DNA of 28,038 nt from contig CAMAMZ010000005.1 of NCBI GenBank assembly GCA_945837185.1, positions 1 to 28,038 on the forward strand, read 5' to 3'. A program made the translations under genes and the position numbers. The notes under the pieces were generated by a model. It had not been told where the DNA came from. It worked only from the letters and a program-made list of their open reading frames with translations, and did no database searches. Positions 1-7,891 of this stretch are shown here, one piece after another. Each line of letters begins with the position of its first letter. Within the stretch, counting starts at the first letter, position 1. Source of the DNA: an uncultured Bacteroidales bacterium. Lineage in GTDB: Bacteria > Bacteroidota > Bacteroidia > Bacteroidales > Bacteroidaceae.

Positions 1-127
1 CCGAGAATCAATCTGCTGTGATGAACCAGCAATCAATTGGATTAATATAGGTATAAAAATTGACAGACAATGAGACTTAGTGTAATACTAATCAAAGTAT
101 TGAGCAATACCTTGGTCAGATTTGATC

Positions 128-136
128 GGGGGGGGG
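128..136 (+). repeat. G9 homopolymer tract
   Basis: Nine consecutive G residues lie in otherwise AT-rich non-coding DNA. Long G tracts are prone to slipped-strand length change, so this could be a phase-variable site. A TTG at 112-114 and a partial -7-like TATTTG at 137-142 flank it, so tract length would alter the spacing of any promoter there. That regulatory reading is inference; the tract itself is plainly present. Confidence 0.9.
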
Positions 137-177
137 TATTTGCAGCACCTGACAATTAGAAATAAATCTATATTTCA

Positions 178-220
178 GAACCGTTCACTAATTCATTATA
201 TCGGTATCAGTGATCGGTTC
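178..220. terminator. Imperfect hairpin, possible terminator
   Basis: The arms GAACCG (178-183) and CGGTTC (215-220) pair and continue, after one mismatch, with TCACT against AGTGA. A moderately T-rich stretch (TTTATGTTTA) follows. It may end a plus-strand transcript entering from outside the window. The T tract is interrupted, so the call is weak. Confidence 0.3.
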
Positions 221-301
221 TTTATGTTTAGTGTTGTCTCGTTTGCCTAATAATGTCATAGTGTTCAAAAGTAATCTATAAACAAGTAAAAGATTAGTGG
301 T

Positions 302-466
302 ATGAAACGTAGTAAAAACAACCATATGGATGAATCAGAGGTATTTAAACGTAAAACCCTCAATGCCGCCAAGCGGAGAAAAAAAATGGCAAAATACACT
401 TACGTGTTTCTATGCATCTTCGCATTGTTGGTGGTAGCTTTTGTGATTTGGAGTTACATGCCTTAA
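302..466 (+). CDS. 54-residue single-helix membrane protein
   Basis: I do not recognise this gene. The frame opens with ATG at 302 and ends in TAA at 464-466. The first 33 residues are strongly basic (KRSK, KRK, KRRKK), and residues 34-52 form one hydrophobic helix (YVFLCIFALLVVAFVIWSY). The positive-inside rule then predicts a cytoplasmic N terminus and a C terminus that barely leaves the membrane. An in-frame stop at 287-289 rules out a longer form. It converges on the transporter gene, and the two stop codons overlap in the palindrome TTAA. The basic-then-hydrophobic layout argues for a real gene, but its function is unknown. Confidence 0.6.
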   Translation: MKRSKNNHMDESEVFKRKTLNAAKRRKKMAKYTYVFLCIFALLVVAFVIWSYMP

Positions 467-1377
467 TGGGATGATTTCTTGTCTTTGTTTATGATGTAGA
501 TGCCGAAAGCGGCAAGAGCGCCAGCCAGGATGTATTTGCCGTAAAACGGTTCTCGCAGGCAAAGACAGGAACTCACAGCGCCCACAACGGGAATCAATGA
601 ATTGTAGATAGCTACTTTTCCTACCGGGTTGCTGATAAGCAATCTGTTGTATAAGGCAAAGCCAATGCTGGAAATAGCCACCAGCATGAGGAGTATGATG
701 CATCCCCACAGCGTAATGTGGGGTAGATTTCCTCCTGCTGCAAGACCGGGAATCAGAATCAGCGCACCTCCCAGCGAAAGACTGTAGCCTGTGCCCACAA
801 ACACATCCACTCTTTTGCAAAGGTTGCGTGTGAGTAGGGAAGCCAATGCGCTGCAAAGTGCATTGAGAATAATCATACCGTCGCCCAACCATGTGAACGT
901 ACCGCTTGCCTTGCCTCCCATGTTTAAAGCAAGGATACCGGCAAAGCCCAATAAACAGCCTATGAGTTTATGGGTGTTCATCTTGTCGCTTTTAAAGAAG
1001 AGACACGCAAATATCACCACCGAGAATACACTCAACGAATTGAGGATGGCAGCCCTGGCCCCTTGGCTATGGGAGAGCCCTATGTAAAAGAAAGTGTAGT
1101 GTAGGGTGGTATTGACAAGCGAGAAGAGCAGGATAAACCCTGCATCTTCTCGCTTGCTTAATGTGAGTTTGCGATGTGTACATTTTGCTATGACAAGGAT
1201 AATGGCTCCTGCCAGGAAAAACCTGATACCCGCGAAAAGCATTTTGCTGCCAGTCATGTCGGGTGTAATAGCAAATTCCTCAAAGCCCATCTTTATGAGT
1301 GGGTAGGCCCATCCCCATAGGATAGCCGCCGTAAGAGCGAAGACCGTTACCCACAACGGTCGTTGGAATATATTCAT
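463..1377 (-). CDS. DMT-family (EamA) membrane transporter
   Basis: This is a polytopic membrane protein of 304 residues with about ten hydrophobic helices in two EamA-type halves (roughly residues 10-135 and 150-295). An early Trp/Gly-rich helix (ILWGWAYPLIKMG) and the second-half segment VAIYNSLIPVVGAVSS are typical of the drug/metabolite transporter superfamily. Such proteins export or import small metabolites, but the substrate cannot be read from sequence. The ATG at 1377 is preferred; a TTG at 1383 would add two residues. The gene begins 10 nt after the rho stop, so it is probably co-transcribed with rho. Its stop overlaps that of the small plus-strand gene. Confidence 0.85.
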   Translation of the reverse strand: MNIFQRPLWVTVFALTAAILWGWAYPLIKMGFEEFAITPDMTGSKMLFAGIRFFLAGAIILVIAKCTHRKLTLSKREDAGFILLFSLVNTTLHYTFFYIGLSHSQGARAAILNSLSVFSVVIFACLFFKSDKMNTHKLIGCLLGFAGILALNMGGKASGTFTWLGDGMIILNALCSALASLLTRNLCKRVDVFVGTGYSLSLGGALILIPGLAAGGNLPHITLWGCIILLMLVAISSIGFALYNRLLISNPVGKVAIYNSLIPVVGAVSSCLCLREPFYGKYILAGALAAFGIYIINKDKKSSH

Positions 1378-1387
1378 CGCCAAACTA

Positions 1388-3409
1388 TTAGTCGTTCATC
1401 GACATGAGGAACTCCTCGTTGTTCAATGTGCGAAGCATTTTGTCGTGTATCGTGTTCATTGCCTCTATAGAGGTCATATCGCTGATGTGCTTGCGCAGAA
1501 TCCACATCCTGTCGAGCGTTGTCTTGTCGTGCAACAGGTCGTCTCGGCGTGTGCTTGACGCAACCAAGTTGACAGCGGGGAAGATACGTTTGTTGCTCAG
1601 AGAGCGGTCGAGTTGCAACTCCATGTTGCCCGTTCCCTTAAACTCCTCAAAGATCACTTCGTCCATCTTGCTGCCCGTGTCAATCAATGCTGTGGCAATG
1701 ATGGTGAGCGAACCGCCGCCTTCAATGTTACGTGCTGCTCCGAAGAAACGTTTAGGCTTCTGCAGCGCATTGGCATCCACACCACCTGTCAATACCTTGC
1801 CCGAGGCGGGTGACACGGTGTTGTAGGCACGTGCCAAACGTGTGATGGAGTCGAGGAAAATAACTACATCGTGGCCACATTCTACCATACGCTTTGCCTT
1901 TTCCAATACGATACCGGCAATCTTCACATGACGTTCTGCAGGCTCATCGAAAGTAGAGGCTATAACCTCTGCATTCACGGTACGCGCCATGTCGGTCACC
2001 TCCTCAGGACGCTCGTCTATGAGCAGCATCATCAGATAGGCTTCGGGGTGATTGGCCGCAATGGCATTGGCAACATCTTTCATGAGAATCGTCTTACCCG
2101 TCTTTGGTTGTGCCACAATCAAGGCACGCTGGCCTTTGCCAATTGGTGAAAACAAATCAACGATGCGTGTTGACAGGTTGGTGGTGGCACGGTCGCCACA
2201 GAGTGTGAATTTCTCATCTGGAAAGAGCGGAGTGAGATGCTCAAAGGGTATTCTGTCGCGTACTTCAATAGGTTCGCGGCCATTGATCTTATCGATACTG
2301 GTGAGAGGGAAGTATTTCTCTCCTTCGTGGGGTGGACGAACGTGGCAATCTACCACATCGCCAGTTTTCAAGCTATAATGTTTGATTTGTGCTCCGGAAA
2401 CATACACATCATCGGGTGATGATAAATAATTATAATCGCTTGAGCGCAGGAAGCCATATCCGTCGGGCATTACTTCCAAAACACCGTTAGCGGTGATGAT
2501 GTCGGAGAAATCAAAAGGAGTAGTGTCTGCCACCGGTTGTGCAACTGCTGATGGGTAGGCACTCGAAATATTGTGGATGGGAGTGGTAGGATTGTCAAAC
2601 ATATCATAGTTTGGCACTGCTCCCTGGTCCTCTATCGGAAGGTCGACGGTGATGATAAAGTCGGTACCATCGTTGGGATCTTCTTCCCATACTCTGTCCA
2701 TCGGTGCCACTTCATTCTCTTCGTTCTGTTCGTTGTGTGCATTGATTTTCGCCTGTAGTCTTGCCAGCAAATCATTGTCTGTCTGCCCCTCTTCGTTGGG
2801 TTGTTCCATCGTGAAGGCTGCTTCTGGTACAAAGTCATTATTTTCAGGCATGTCGGTGTAATCCGTTGTTTCCAACTGCTCGTCCTGACTCGGTATTGTG
2901 TCCTCCGTTTGTCCTGCTTCCGAGACTGGCATCTCCTCACCCTGTGTGGTAGTAAGCCCCATAGCCAGATTCCTCCTGGCATCTTCAAGTCTTTCCAACA
3001 ATTCCAGTTCTTTCTTGGTTCTTCTTCCTCTGTGTTTGGGAAGTGCGGCCAGTTCTTCTTCAATACGTTTCACATCCTCATTCATGATACTTGCTTCTTC
3101 ATTGTTTTCAGAGGTGAAAAGGGTGGGTTGTTCTTCTTTGGCTGTAGGTTTGCTTTTCTTCATGTCGAAGTTTTCACCATCCTTCCCATGTACGCTGTAT
3201 ACTTTATCCTGTTCTTTCTTCACAATGCGCATACGTTTCCGTTTTACGCCCAGAGGGTTCTTTGTGCCCTCATCGTCGGCCTGCTTGTCCAATATGGCGT
3301 ATGCAATCGACTCTTCGTTGTCATCGGAAGCATATTCCGCACCTATGTTTTGCGCAATTTCCTTAAGTTCTGTAATGGACTTGGAAATGAGTTCTTCTTT
3401 ACTATACAT
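1388..3409 (-). CDS. rho: Transcription termination factor Rho, long N-terminal form
   Basis: This is the hexameric RNA-dependent ATPase that ends transcription of untranslated RNA. Residues 1-45 look like the Rho N-terminal helical domain (SKEELISKSITELKEIAQ). Residues 46-300 are an insert, first basic and then strongly acidic and Q/N/E-rich. The RNA-binding fold starts near 303 (GVLEVMPDGYGFLRS). Then come the Walker A motif AQPKTGKT (433-440), Walker B VVIFLD (515-520) and the Q/R-loop region GGVDANALQKPKRFFGAARN (552-571). At 673 residues it is about 250 longer than the 419-residue E. coli protein, all in the insert, as known for Bacteroidota Rho. A clear promoter lies upstream at 3483-3513. 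The ATG at 3409 has no SD. The call is secure. Confidence 0.97.
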   Translation of the reverse strand: MYSKEELISKSITELKEIAQNIGAEYASDDNEESIAYAILDKQADDEGTKNPLGVKRKRMRIVKKEQDKVYSVHGKDGENFDMKKSKPTAKEEQPTLFTSENNEEASIMNEDVKRIEEELAALPKHRGRRTKKELELLERLEDARRNLAMGLTTTQGEEMPVSEAGQTEDTIPSQDEQLETTDYTDMPENNDFVPEAAFTMEQPNEEGQTDNDLLARLQAKINAHNEQNEENEVAPMDRVWEEDPNDGTDFIITVDLPIEDQGAVPNYDMFDNPTTPIHNISSAYPSAVAQPVADTTPFDFSDIITANGVLEVMPDGYGFLRSSDYNYLSSPDDVYVSGAQIKHYSLKTGDVVDCHVRPPHEGEKYFPLTSIDKINGREPIEVRDRIPFEHLTPLFPDEKFTLCGDRATTNLSTRIVDLFSPIGKGQRALIVAQPKTGKTILMKDVANAIAANHPEAYLMMLLIDERPEEVTDMARTVNAEVIASTFDEPAERHVKIAGIVLEKAKRMVECGHDVVIFLDSITRLARAYNTVSPASGKVLTGGVDANALQKPKRFFGAARNIEGGGSLTIIATALIDTGSKMDEVIFEEFKGTGNMELQLDRSLSNKRIFPAVNLVASSTRRDDLLHDKTTLDRMWILRKHISDMTSIEAMNTIHDKMLRTLNNEEFLMSMND

Positions 3410-3482
3410 AAAAAATGTAATGATGATTTGTTGATACCCCGCGTTTCAAAACAGAAACACGGCAATACTTATAAAAGTGTTG

Positions 3483-3513
3483 CAAAGGTACAAATAATCA
3501 GTGAAAACGCAAA
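3483..3513 (-). promoter_or_regulatory. Bacteroidota-type promoter of rho
   Basis: Read on the minus strand, a -33 box TTTG (3513-3510) is followed after exactly 19 nt by a -7 box TACCTTTG (3490-3483). This fits the Bacteroidota primary sigma factor consensus TTTG-N19-TAnnTTTG. Transcription should start near 3476, giving a leader of about 67 nt. The -33 box lies inside the T tract of the rpsA terminator. Confidence 0.8.
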
Positions 3514-3550
3514 AAAAATAGCTCGCTTTTTTTAGCGAGCTATTTTTTTT
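3511..3550 (-). terminator. Perfect intrinsic terminator after rpsA
   Basis: A 17-bp perfect stem (3511-3527 with 3534-3550) closes a six-base loop. The GC core is AGCTCGCT with its complement, and the stem is flanked by A8 and T8, so it has a U tract in either direction. It lies 24 nt after the rpsA stop and should end rpsA transcription before rho begins. Confidence 0.9.
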
Positions 3551-3574
3551 AATTAAGATAGAAAGAGGAAAGAA

Positions 3575-5347
3575 TTATTCGCCTTTCTCCATCTTCTGCT
3601 TCAAAGCTGCGAGTACATCAAGGTCGCCCAAAGAGGTGCTGGCGGCTACATTGTTGATAGCCGGTGTATCCTGCTGCTTCTTAGCATTGTGCTTACGTGC
3701 GGGTTTAACTTCTTCCTTCGCATCCTCGAAGGTACGAGAGTGAGAAAGGATGATGCGACGTGAATCCTTGGCAAACTCAATAACCTTGAACATCAGTTCC
3801 TCACCGAGTTGTGCCTGTGTGCCATCTTCCTTAACGAGGTGCTTGGGTGTAGCAAAACCTTCACCACCCTCGTTGAGTGTGATAACGGCACCCTTGTCCA
3901 TCAGTTCAGTAATCTTACCTTGGTGGATGCTACCTGTTGTGTAGATAGACTCATATACATCCCAAGGATTCTCCTCCAACTGCTTGTGGCCAAGGCTCAA
4001 GCGACGGTTCTCCTTGTCGATTTCCAATACAACAACATCGATTTCTGCGCCAACCTGAGTGAACTCAGACGGATGCTTAACCTTCTTTGTCCAAGAGAGG
4101 TCGGAGATATGGATAAGACCATCGACACCTTCCTCAAGCTCCACGAAGATACCGAAGTTGGTAAAGTTGCAAACCTTTGCGGTGTGCTTGCTGCCAACGG
4201 GATACTTGGTGTCGATAGACTGCCAGGGATCTTCCTTCAACTGCTTGATGCCAAGGCTCATCTTGCGCTCCTCGCGGTCGAGGGTCAATACAACAGCCTC
4301 TACTTCGTCGCCAACGTGCAGGAAGTCTTGTGCTGAACGCAGGTGCTGGCTCCAAGACATCTCGCTTACGTGAATCAAACCCTCTACACCGGGCTGGATT
4401 TCTACGAAAGCACCGTAGTCGGCAATAACAACAACCTTGCCCTTCACGTGGTCGCCCACCTTGAGAGAAGCATCGATAGCATCCCAAGGATGCGGAGTGA
4501 GTTGCTTCAAACCAAGAGCGATACGCTTCTTCTCTTCATCAAAGTCGAGGATAACAACATTGATCTTCTCATCGAGGGTTACAACCTCATGCGGATCGCT
4601 TACGCGGCCCCATGACAAGTCGGTAATGTGGATGAGTCCGTCTACGCCACCAAGGTCGACGAATACACCATAAGAGGTGATATTCTTGACAGTACCCTCG
4701 AGCACCTGACCCTTCTCCAGCTTGGAGATGATGTCTTTCTTCTGGGCTTCGAGCTCTGCCTCGATAAGGGCTTTGTGGGAAACAACCACGTTGCGGAATT
4801 CCTGGTTGATTTTCACAATCTTGAACTCCATGGTCTTGCCTACGAATACATCGTAGTCGCGTATGGGGTGAACGTCAATCTGGCTACCGGGCAAGAAGGC
4901 CTCGATACCAAATACATCAACAATCATACCGCCCTTCGTACGGCACTTGATGTAGCCCTGGATAATCTCATCACGGTCGAGTGCGTCGTTAACGCGATCC
5001 CAACTCTTGGCAAGGCGAGCCTTTTTGTGAGAGAGTACCAATTGGCCTTTCTTGTCCTCCTGGTTCTCAACATAAACCTCAACCTTGTCACCAGCCTTCA
5101 ATTCAGGATTGTAGCGGAACTCAGAGGCAGGAATAATACCATCGCTCTTGTAACCGATGTTCACGATAACCTCTTTCTTGTCGACAGAGATAACGGTACC
5201 TTCTACTACCTGATGCTCTGTAACTTTGTTTAAGGTTTCGTCGTAGGCCTTCTGAGTTTCTTCTCTGCTTGAGCCGGTGCTTGAGCCATTCTCAAACTCT
5301 TCCCAATTGAAGTCTTCCAACGGCTGTACGTTCTTAAAATCTGACAT
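3575..5347 (-). CDS. rpsA: 30S ribosomal protein S1
   Basis: This RNA-binding protein of the small subunit recruits and unfolds mRNA. Six S1 (OB-fold) repeats are visible, at about residues 46-110, 127-192, 212-282, 299-370, 385-455 and 472-538. Repeats 3-5 carry the hallmark G(V/A)FV followed by (D/E)GLIH(I/V)S or T. A charged tail of about 50 residues follows. The 590 residues compare with 557 in E. coli. With anti-SD pairing rarely used in Bacteroidota, S1 is likely central to start-site choice (inference). The ATG at 5347 follows an A/T-rich leader without an SD. It has its own promoter (5434-5462) and terminator (3511-3550), so it appears to be a single-gene unit. Confidence 0.97.
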   Translation of the reverse strand: MSDFKNVQPLEDFNWEEFENGSSTGSSREETQKAYDETLNKVTEHQVVEGTVISVDKKEVIVNIGYKSDGIIPASEFRYNPELKAGDKVEVYVENQEDKKGQLVLSHKKARLAKSWDRVNDALDRDEIIQGYIKCRTKGGMIVDVFGIEAFLPGSQIDVHPIRDYDVFVGKTMEFKIVKINQEFRNVVVSHKALIEAELEAQKKDIISKLEKGQVLEGTVKNITSYGVFVDLGGVDGLIHITDLSWGRVSDPHEVVTLDEKINVVILDFDEEKKRIALGLKQLTPHPWDAIDASLKVGDHVKGKVVVIADYGAFVEIQPGVEGLIHVSEMSWSQHLRSAQDFLHVGDEVEAVVLTLDREERKMSLGIKQLKEDPWQSIDTKYPVGSKHTAKVCNFTNFGIFVELEEGVDGLIHISDLSWTKKVKHPSEFTQVGAEIDVVVLEIDKENRRLSLGHKQLEENPWDVYESIYTTGSIHQGKITELMDKGAVITLNEGGEGFATPKHLVKEDGTQAQLGEELMFKVIEFAKDSRRIILSHSRTFEDAKEEVKPARKHNAKKQQDTPAINNVAASTSLGDLDVLAALKQKMEKGE

Positions 5348-5433
5348 AAAAAATAATAATAAGTTTTGAATTAATAAAGTTAGACTTTATGTGAATTAAC
5401 ACGAAATGATATGGCTTTGTGCCAAATCGGCTG

Positions 5434-5462
5434 CAAAGTTACATCTTTTTAAGAAGATGCAA
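5434..5462 (-). promoter_or_regulatory. Promoter of rpsA
   Basis: On the minus strand a perfect -7 box TAACTTTG (5441-5434) is preceded, after 18 nt, by TTG (5462-5460), a partial -33 box. The predicted start is near 5427, about 80 nt before the rpsA ATG. Confidence 0.65.
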
Positions 5463-5559
5463 CACCTGTGCGAAGGGGTTTTCTCTTTGAATTATGATTA
5501 TTTAACAAGATTTTGTTCTTTTCCTATGCCCATAACGCATGGGGAAGTAGTCTTTTTCT

Positions 5560-5567
5560 TAACTTTG
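5560..5567 (+). promoter_or_regulatory. Candidate -7 box for the SIMPL gene
   Basis: TAACTTTG matches the Bacteroidota -7 consensus TAnnTTTG and lies 90 nt before the start of the SIMPL-domain gene. No TTTG stands at the expected -33 distance, so this is a one-box match. The rest of 5442-5657 shows nothing I can name. Confidence 0.45.
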
Positions 5568-5657
5568 CATTGTGTCCGCCATGCCGCCTTCGCTGTTTGC
5601 TGCATAAAGGTAATAAGGCATGCGTGGCAGGTTGTTGTAGAAATAAATTTGAATGCT

Positions 5658-6359
5658 ATGAATATTCGAGTGTATGAATCGACCATCGTGGCGATAGCCA
5701 TCGTGGTGTTGGGTTTGTGTATTAAAGGAGGTATTGACAATTTTGCGAACAAAGACCGCAAGGTAACTGTAAAGGGACTGGCCGAACGGGAAGTTGAAGC
5801 CGACAAGGTAACATGGCCTATCTTGTCGAAGGAAACGGGCAACGACCTGCCGCAGCTCTATGAGCTCATTGCTCAGAAACAAGCGAAAATAAAACGTTTC
5901 TTGTTGGCGGCTGGTATCAAGGAAAGTGAGATAAGTGTTGATGCCTCCAAGGTGATAGATATGAATGCCGATCAGTATGCCACGGGGCTCAAGCCTTATC
6001 GCTACAATATAACCAGCATCATTACCGTGACATCGAACAACGTGAAACTCGTGCGCAGCATCATAGCCCGTCAGGGCGAACTGCTCAAGCAAGGTGTGGC
6101 CATTGTTGAGGGAGGATATGAATCGCCTACTGTATATGAATATGTGTCGTTTAAGGATATGAAACCCAAAATGATGGAAGAGGCGATTGCCAATGCTGAA
6201 AAGACGGCACAGCAGTTTGCCAACAATAGTCATTCCACTTTGAACAAGATTGTGAGTGCCGATCAGGGACAGTTTTCGATTGACAATCGCGACCTGCACA
6301 CACCATGGATAAAGAAAGTGCGTGTGGTGACCACAATAACTTATTCGCTCAAAGACTGA
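5658..6359 (+). CDS. SIMPL-domain (DUF541) protein, membrane-anchored
   Basis: The 233-residue protein has a short N terminus, one hydrophobic segment (about residues 8-25, ESTIVAIAIVVLGLCIKGGI) acting as signal or anchor, and a SIMPL/DUF541 domain. The domain starts at KVTVKGLAEREVEADKVTW and ends VRVVTTITYSLK. The family includes E. coli YggE (246 residues), linked to oxidative stress, and outer-membrane or periplasmic proteins of uncertain biochemistry. The frame is open upstream to 5406, but that part has no coding character and carries the candidate promoter, so ATG 5658 is chosen. It stands alone, divergent from rpsA. Confidence 0.85.
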   Translation: MNIRVYESTIVAIAIVVLGLCIKGGIDNFANKDRKVTVKGLAEREVEADKVTWPILSKETGNDLPQLYELIAQKQAKIKRFLLAAGIKESEISVDASKVIDMNADQYATGLKPYRYNITSIITVTSNNVKLVRSIIARQGELLKQGVAIVEGGYESPTVYEYVSFKDMKPKMMEEAIANAEKTAQQFANNSHSTLNKIVSADQGQFSIDNRDLHTPWIKKVRVVTTITYSLKD

Positions 6360-6390
6360 TGCTGACTTTTTGCTTTTGATTTTTGCACAC

Positions 6391-6482
6391 TACGCATTTA
6401 TGTGCGCATGTGAGAGGGAAAGGTATTTTAAAATACATTAAAACATAAAGGCAAGTGTCTGTTTTCATCCCATAAATGCGTA
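6391..6482 (+). repeat. Nested inverted repeats upstream of ffh
   Basis: A 12-bp inverted repeat, TACGCATTTATG (6391-6402) and CATAAATGCGTA (6471-6482), is perfect over all 12 positions. Between the arms lies a 14-bp perfect palindrome, GTATTTTAAAATAC (6423-6436). The right arm runs into the ffh -7 box. The layout could be an operator with DNA looping or a cruciform; no regulator is identified. Confidence 0.6.
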
Positions 6483-6488
6483 TTTTTG
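6481..6488 (+). promoter_or_regulatory. Candidate -7 box of the ffh operon
   Basis: TATTTTTG fits TAnnTTTG. At 19 nt upstream stands TCTG (6458-6461), a one-mismatch -33 box. The leader would be about 20 nt and contains AGAAGGA (6503-6509), a moderate SD for ffh. Confidence 0.5.
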
Positions 6489-6513
6489 CAGAAAAATATA
6501 ACAGAAGGAAAGC

Positions 6514-7860
6514 ATGTTTGAAAATTTAAGTGACAGATTAGAACGGTCTTTTAAAATACTGAAAGGTGAAGGTAAGATCACCGAAATCAATGTTGCCGAG
6601 ACGCTGAAAGATGTACGTCGTGCCCTGTTGGATGCCGATGTGAACTACAAGGTTGCCAAGCAATTTACAGATACTGTAAAGCAAAAGGCTTTAGGTATGA
6701 ATGTGCTGACGGCTATTAAGCCAGGGCAACTCATGGTAAAATTGGTTCACGACGAACTGGCTACACTCATGGGAGGCCAGACGGCTGGCATGGAACTGAA
6801 AGGGCATCCGGCCATCATCCTCATGTCGGGTTTGCAGGGTTCTGGTAAGACAACCTTTTCCGGTAAACTGGCCAACCGTCTGAAGCAGCAAAACAACAAG
6901 AAGCCTTTGTTGGTGGCTTGCGACGTGTATCGTCCGGCAGCCATTGAGCAGCTCAAGGTGGTAGGAGCTCAGATAGAGGTGCCGGTATATACCGAAGAGG
7001 GCAACAAGGACGTGGTGAGCATCGCTCAGCATGCCATTCAGCAAGCAAAAGCCAAAGGCAATGATGTTGTGATTGTCGATACGGCCGGTCGTCTTGCTGT
7101 TGACGAGGAGATGATGGACGAAATCTCCCGACTCAAGGAAGCTCTGCAGCCCGATGAGACCTTGTTTGTGGTAGATTCCATGACCGGTCAGGATGCTGTG
7201 AATACCGCCAAGGAGTTTAACGACCGGTTAGACTTTGATGGCGTGGTTCTGACCAAGCTCGATGGTGATACACGTGGTGGTGCCGCCCTTAGTATCCGTA
7301 CGGTGGTAACCAAGCCTATCAAGTTTATTGGAACGGGAGAGAAGATGGAAGCAATCGATGCCTTCCATCCTGAACGTATGGCCGACCGTATTCTGGGCAT
7401 GGGCGATGTGGTGAGTCTTGTTGAGCGTGCCCAGCAGCAGTATGATGAAGAAGAGGCCAAACGTCTGCAAAAGAAAATCCAGAAAAACCAGTTTGATTTT
7501 GATGATTTCCTCGCACAGATACAGCAAATCAAGAAAATGGGTAATCTGAAAGAATTGGCAGGTATGATTCCCGGTGTAGGCAAAGCCATCCGCGACATCG
7601 ATATCGATGACAATGCTTTCAAGAGCGTAGAGGCAATCATATACAGTATGACACCGAAAGAGCGCAAGAATCCTGCCATCTTGAATGCCAGTCGCAAGCA
7701 ACGTATTGCCAAAGGTTCCGGTACCGACATCCAAGAGGTGAACCGCCTCATTAAGCAGTTTGACCAGACACGCAAGATGATGAAAATGATTACCGGTTCT
7801 GGCATGAAGGGCATGATGAGTCAAATGAAAGGTATGCCCAGTATGCCGAAATTAAAATAA
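6514..7860 (+). CDS. ffh: Signal recognition particle protein SRP54/Ffh
   Basis: This is the GTPase of the signal recognition particle. It binds SRP RNA and hydrophobic signal sequences on ribosomes and docks to FtsY. The N domain (residues 1-95) is followed by the G domain, with G1 GLQGSGKTTF (about 107-116), G3 DTAGRL and G4 TKLDGDTRGG. The Met-rich M domain follows (about 300-448), ending in a cluster of GM and SM repeats that forms the signal-binding groove. The 448 residues are normal for the family. The start is ATG 6514 with AGAAGGA just upstream, one of the few SD-like sites in the window. folD begins 31 nt after it. Confidence 0.97.
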   Translation: MFENLSDRLERSFKILKGEGKITEINVAETLKDVRRALLDADVNYKVAKQFTDTVKQKALGMNVLTAIKPGQLMVKLVHDELATLMGGQTAGMELKGHPAIILMSGLQGSGKTTFSGKLANRLKQQNNKKPLLVACDVYRPAAIEQLKVVGAQIEVPVYTEEGNKDVVSIAQHAIQQAKAKGNDVVIVDTAGRLAVDEEMMDEISRLKEALQPDETLFVVDSMTGQDAVNTAKEFNDRLDFDGVVLTKLDGDTRGGAALSIRTVVTKPIKFIGTGEKMEAIDAFHPERMADRILGMGDVVSLVERAQQQYDEEEAKRLQKKIQKNQFDFDDFLAQIQQIKKMGNLKELAGMIPGVGKAIRDIDIDDNAFKSVEAIIYSMTPKERKNPAILNASRKQRIAKGSGTDIQEVNRLIKQFDQTRKMMKMITGSGMKGMMSQMKGMPSMPKLK

Positions 7861-7891
7861 ATAAGGATAACGCAACAAACAGACGGGAAAA

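Larger units (their letters stand above)
1..301. other. Non-coding leader region of the window
   Basis: No reading frame of coding character is visible here on either strand. The stretch is AT-rich and holds a run of nine G (128-136) and an imperfect hairpin (178-220), both listed separately. A stop codon at 287-289 closes the frame upstream of the small gene at 302, so that gene cannot extend into this region. Confidence 0.6.

Noticed and set aside
1378..1383. TTG start for the DMT transporter
   Set aside because: The ATG two codons later gives the same protein body, and no SD favours TTG.
2801..3535. Plus-strand frame of 244 codons opposite the rho N terminus
   Set aside because: It is a shadow of the low-complexity rho insert, rich in Phe and Cys, and ends in the terminator.
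5406..5657. Upstream extension of the SIMPL gene by 84 codons
   Set aside because: It has no signal or domain character, overlaps the rpsA promoter region and carries a -7 box. The ATG at 5658 gives a normal family length with a proper membrane segment.
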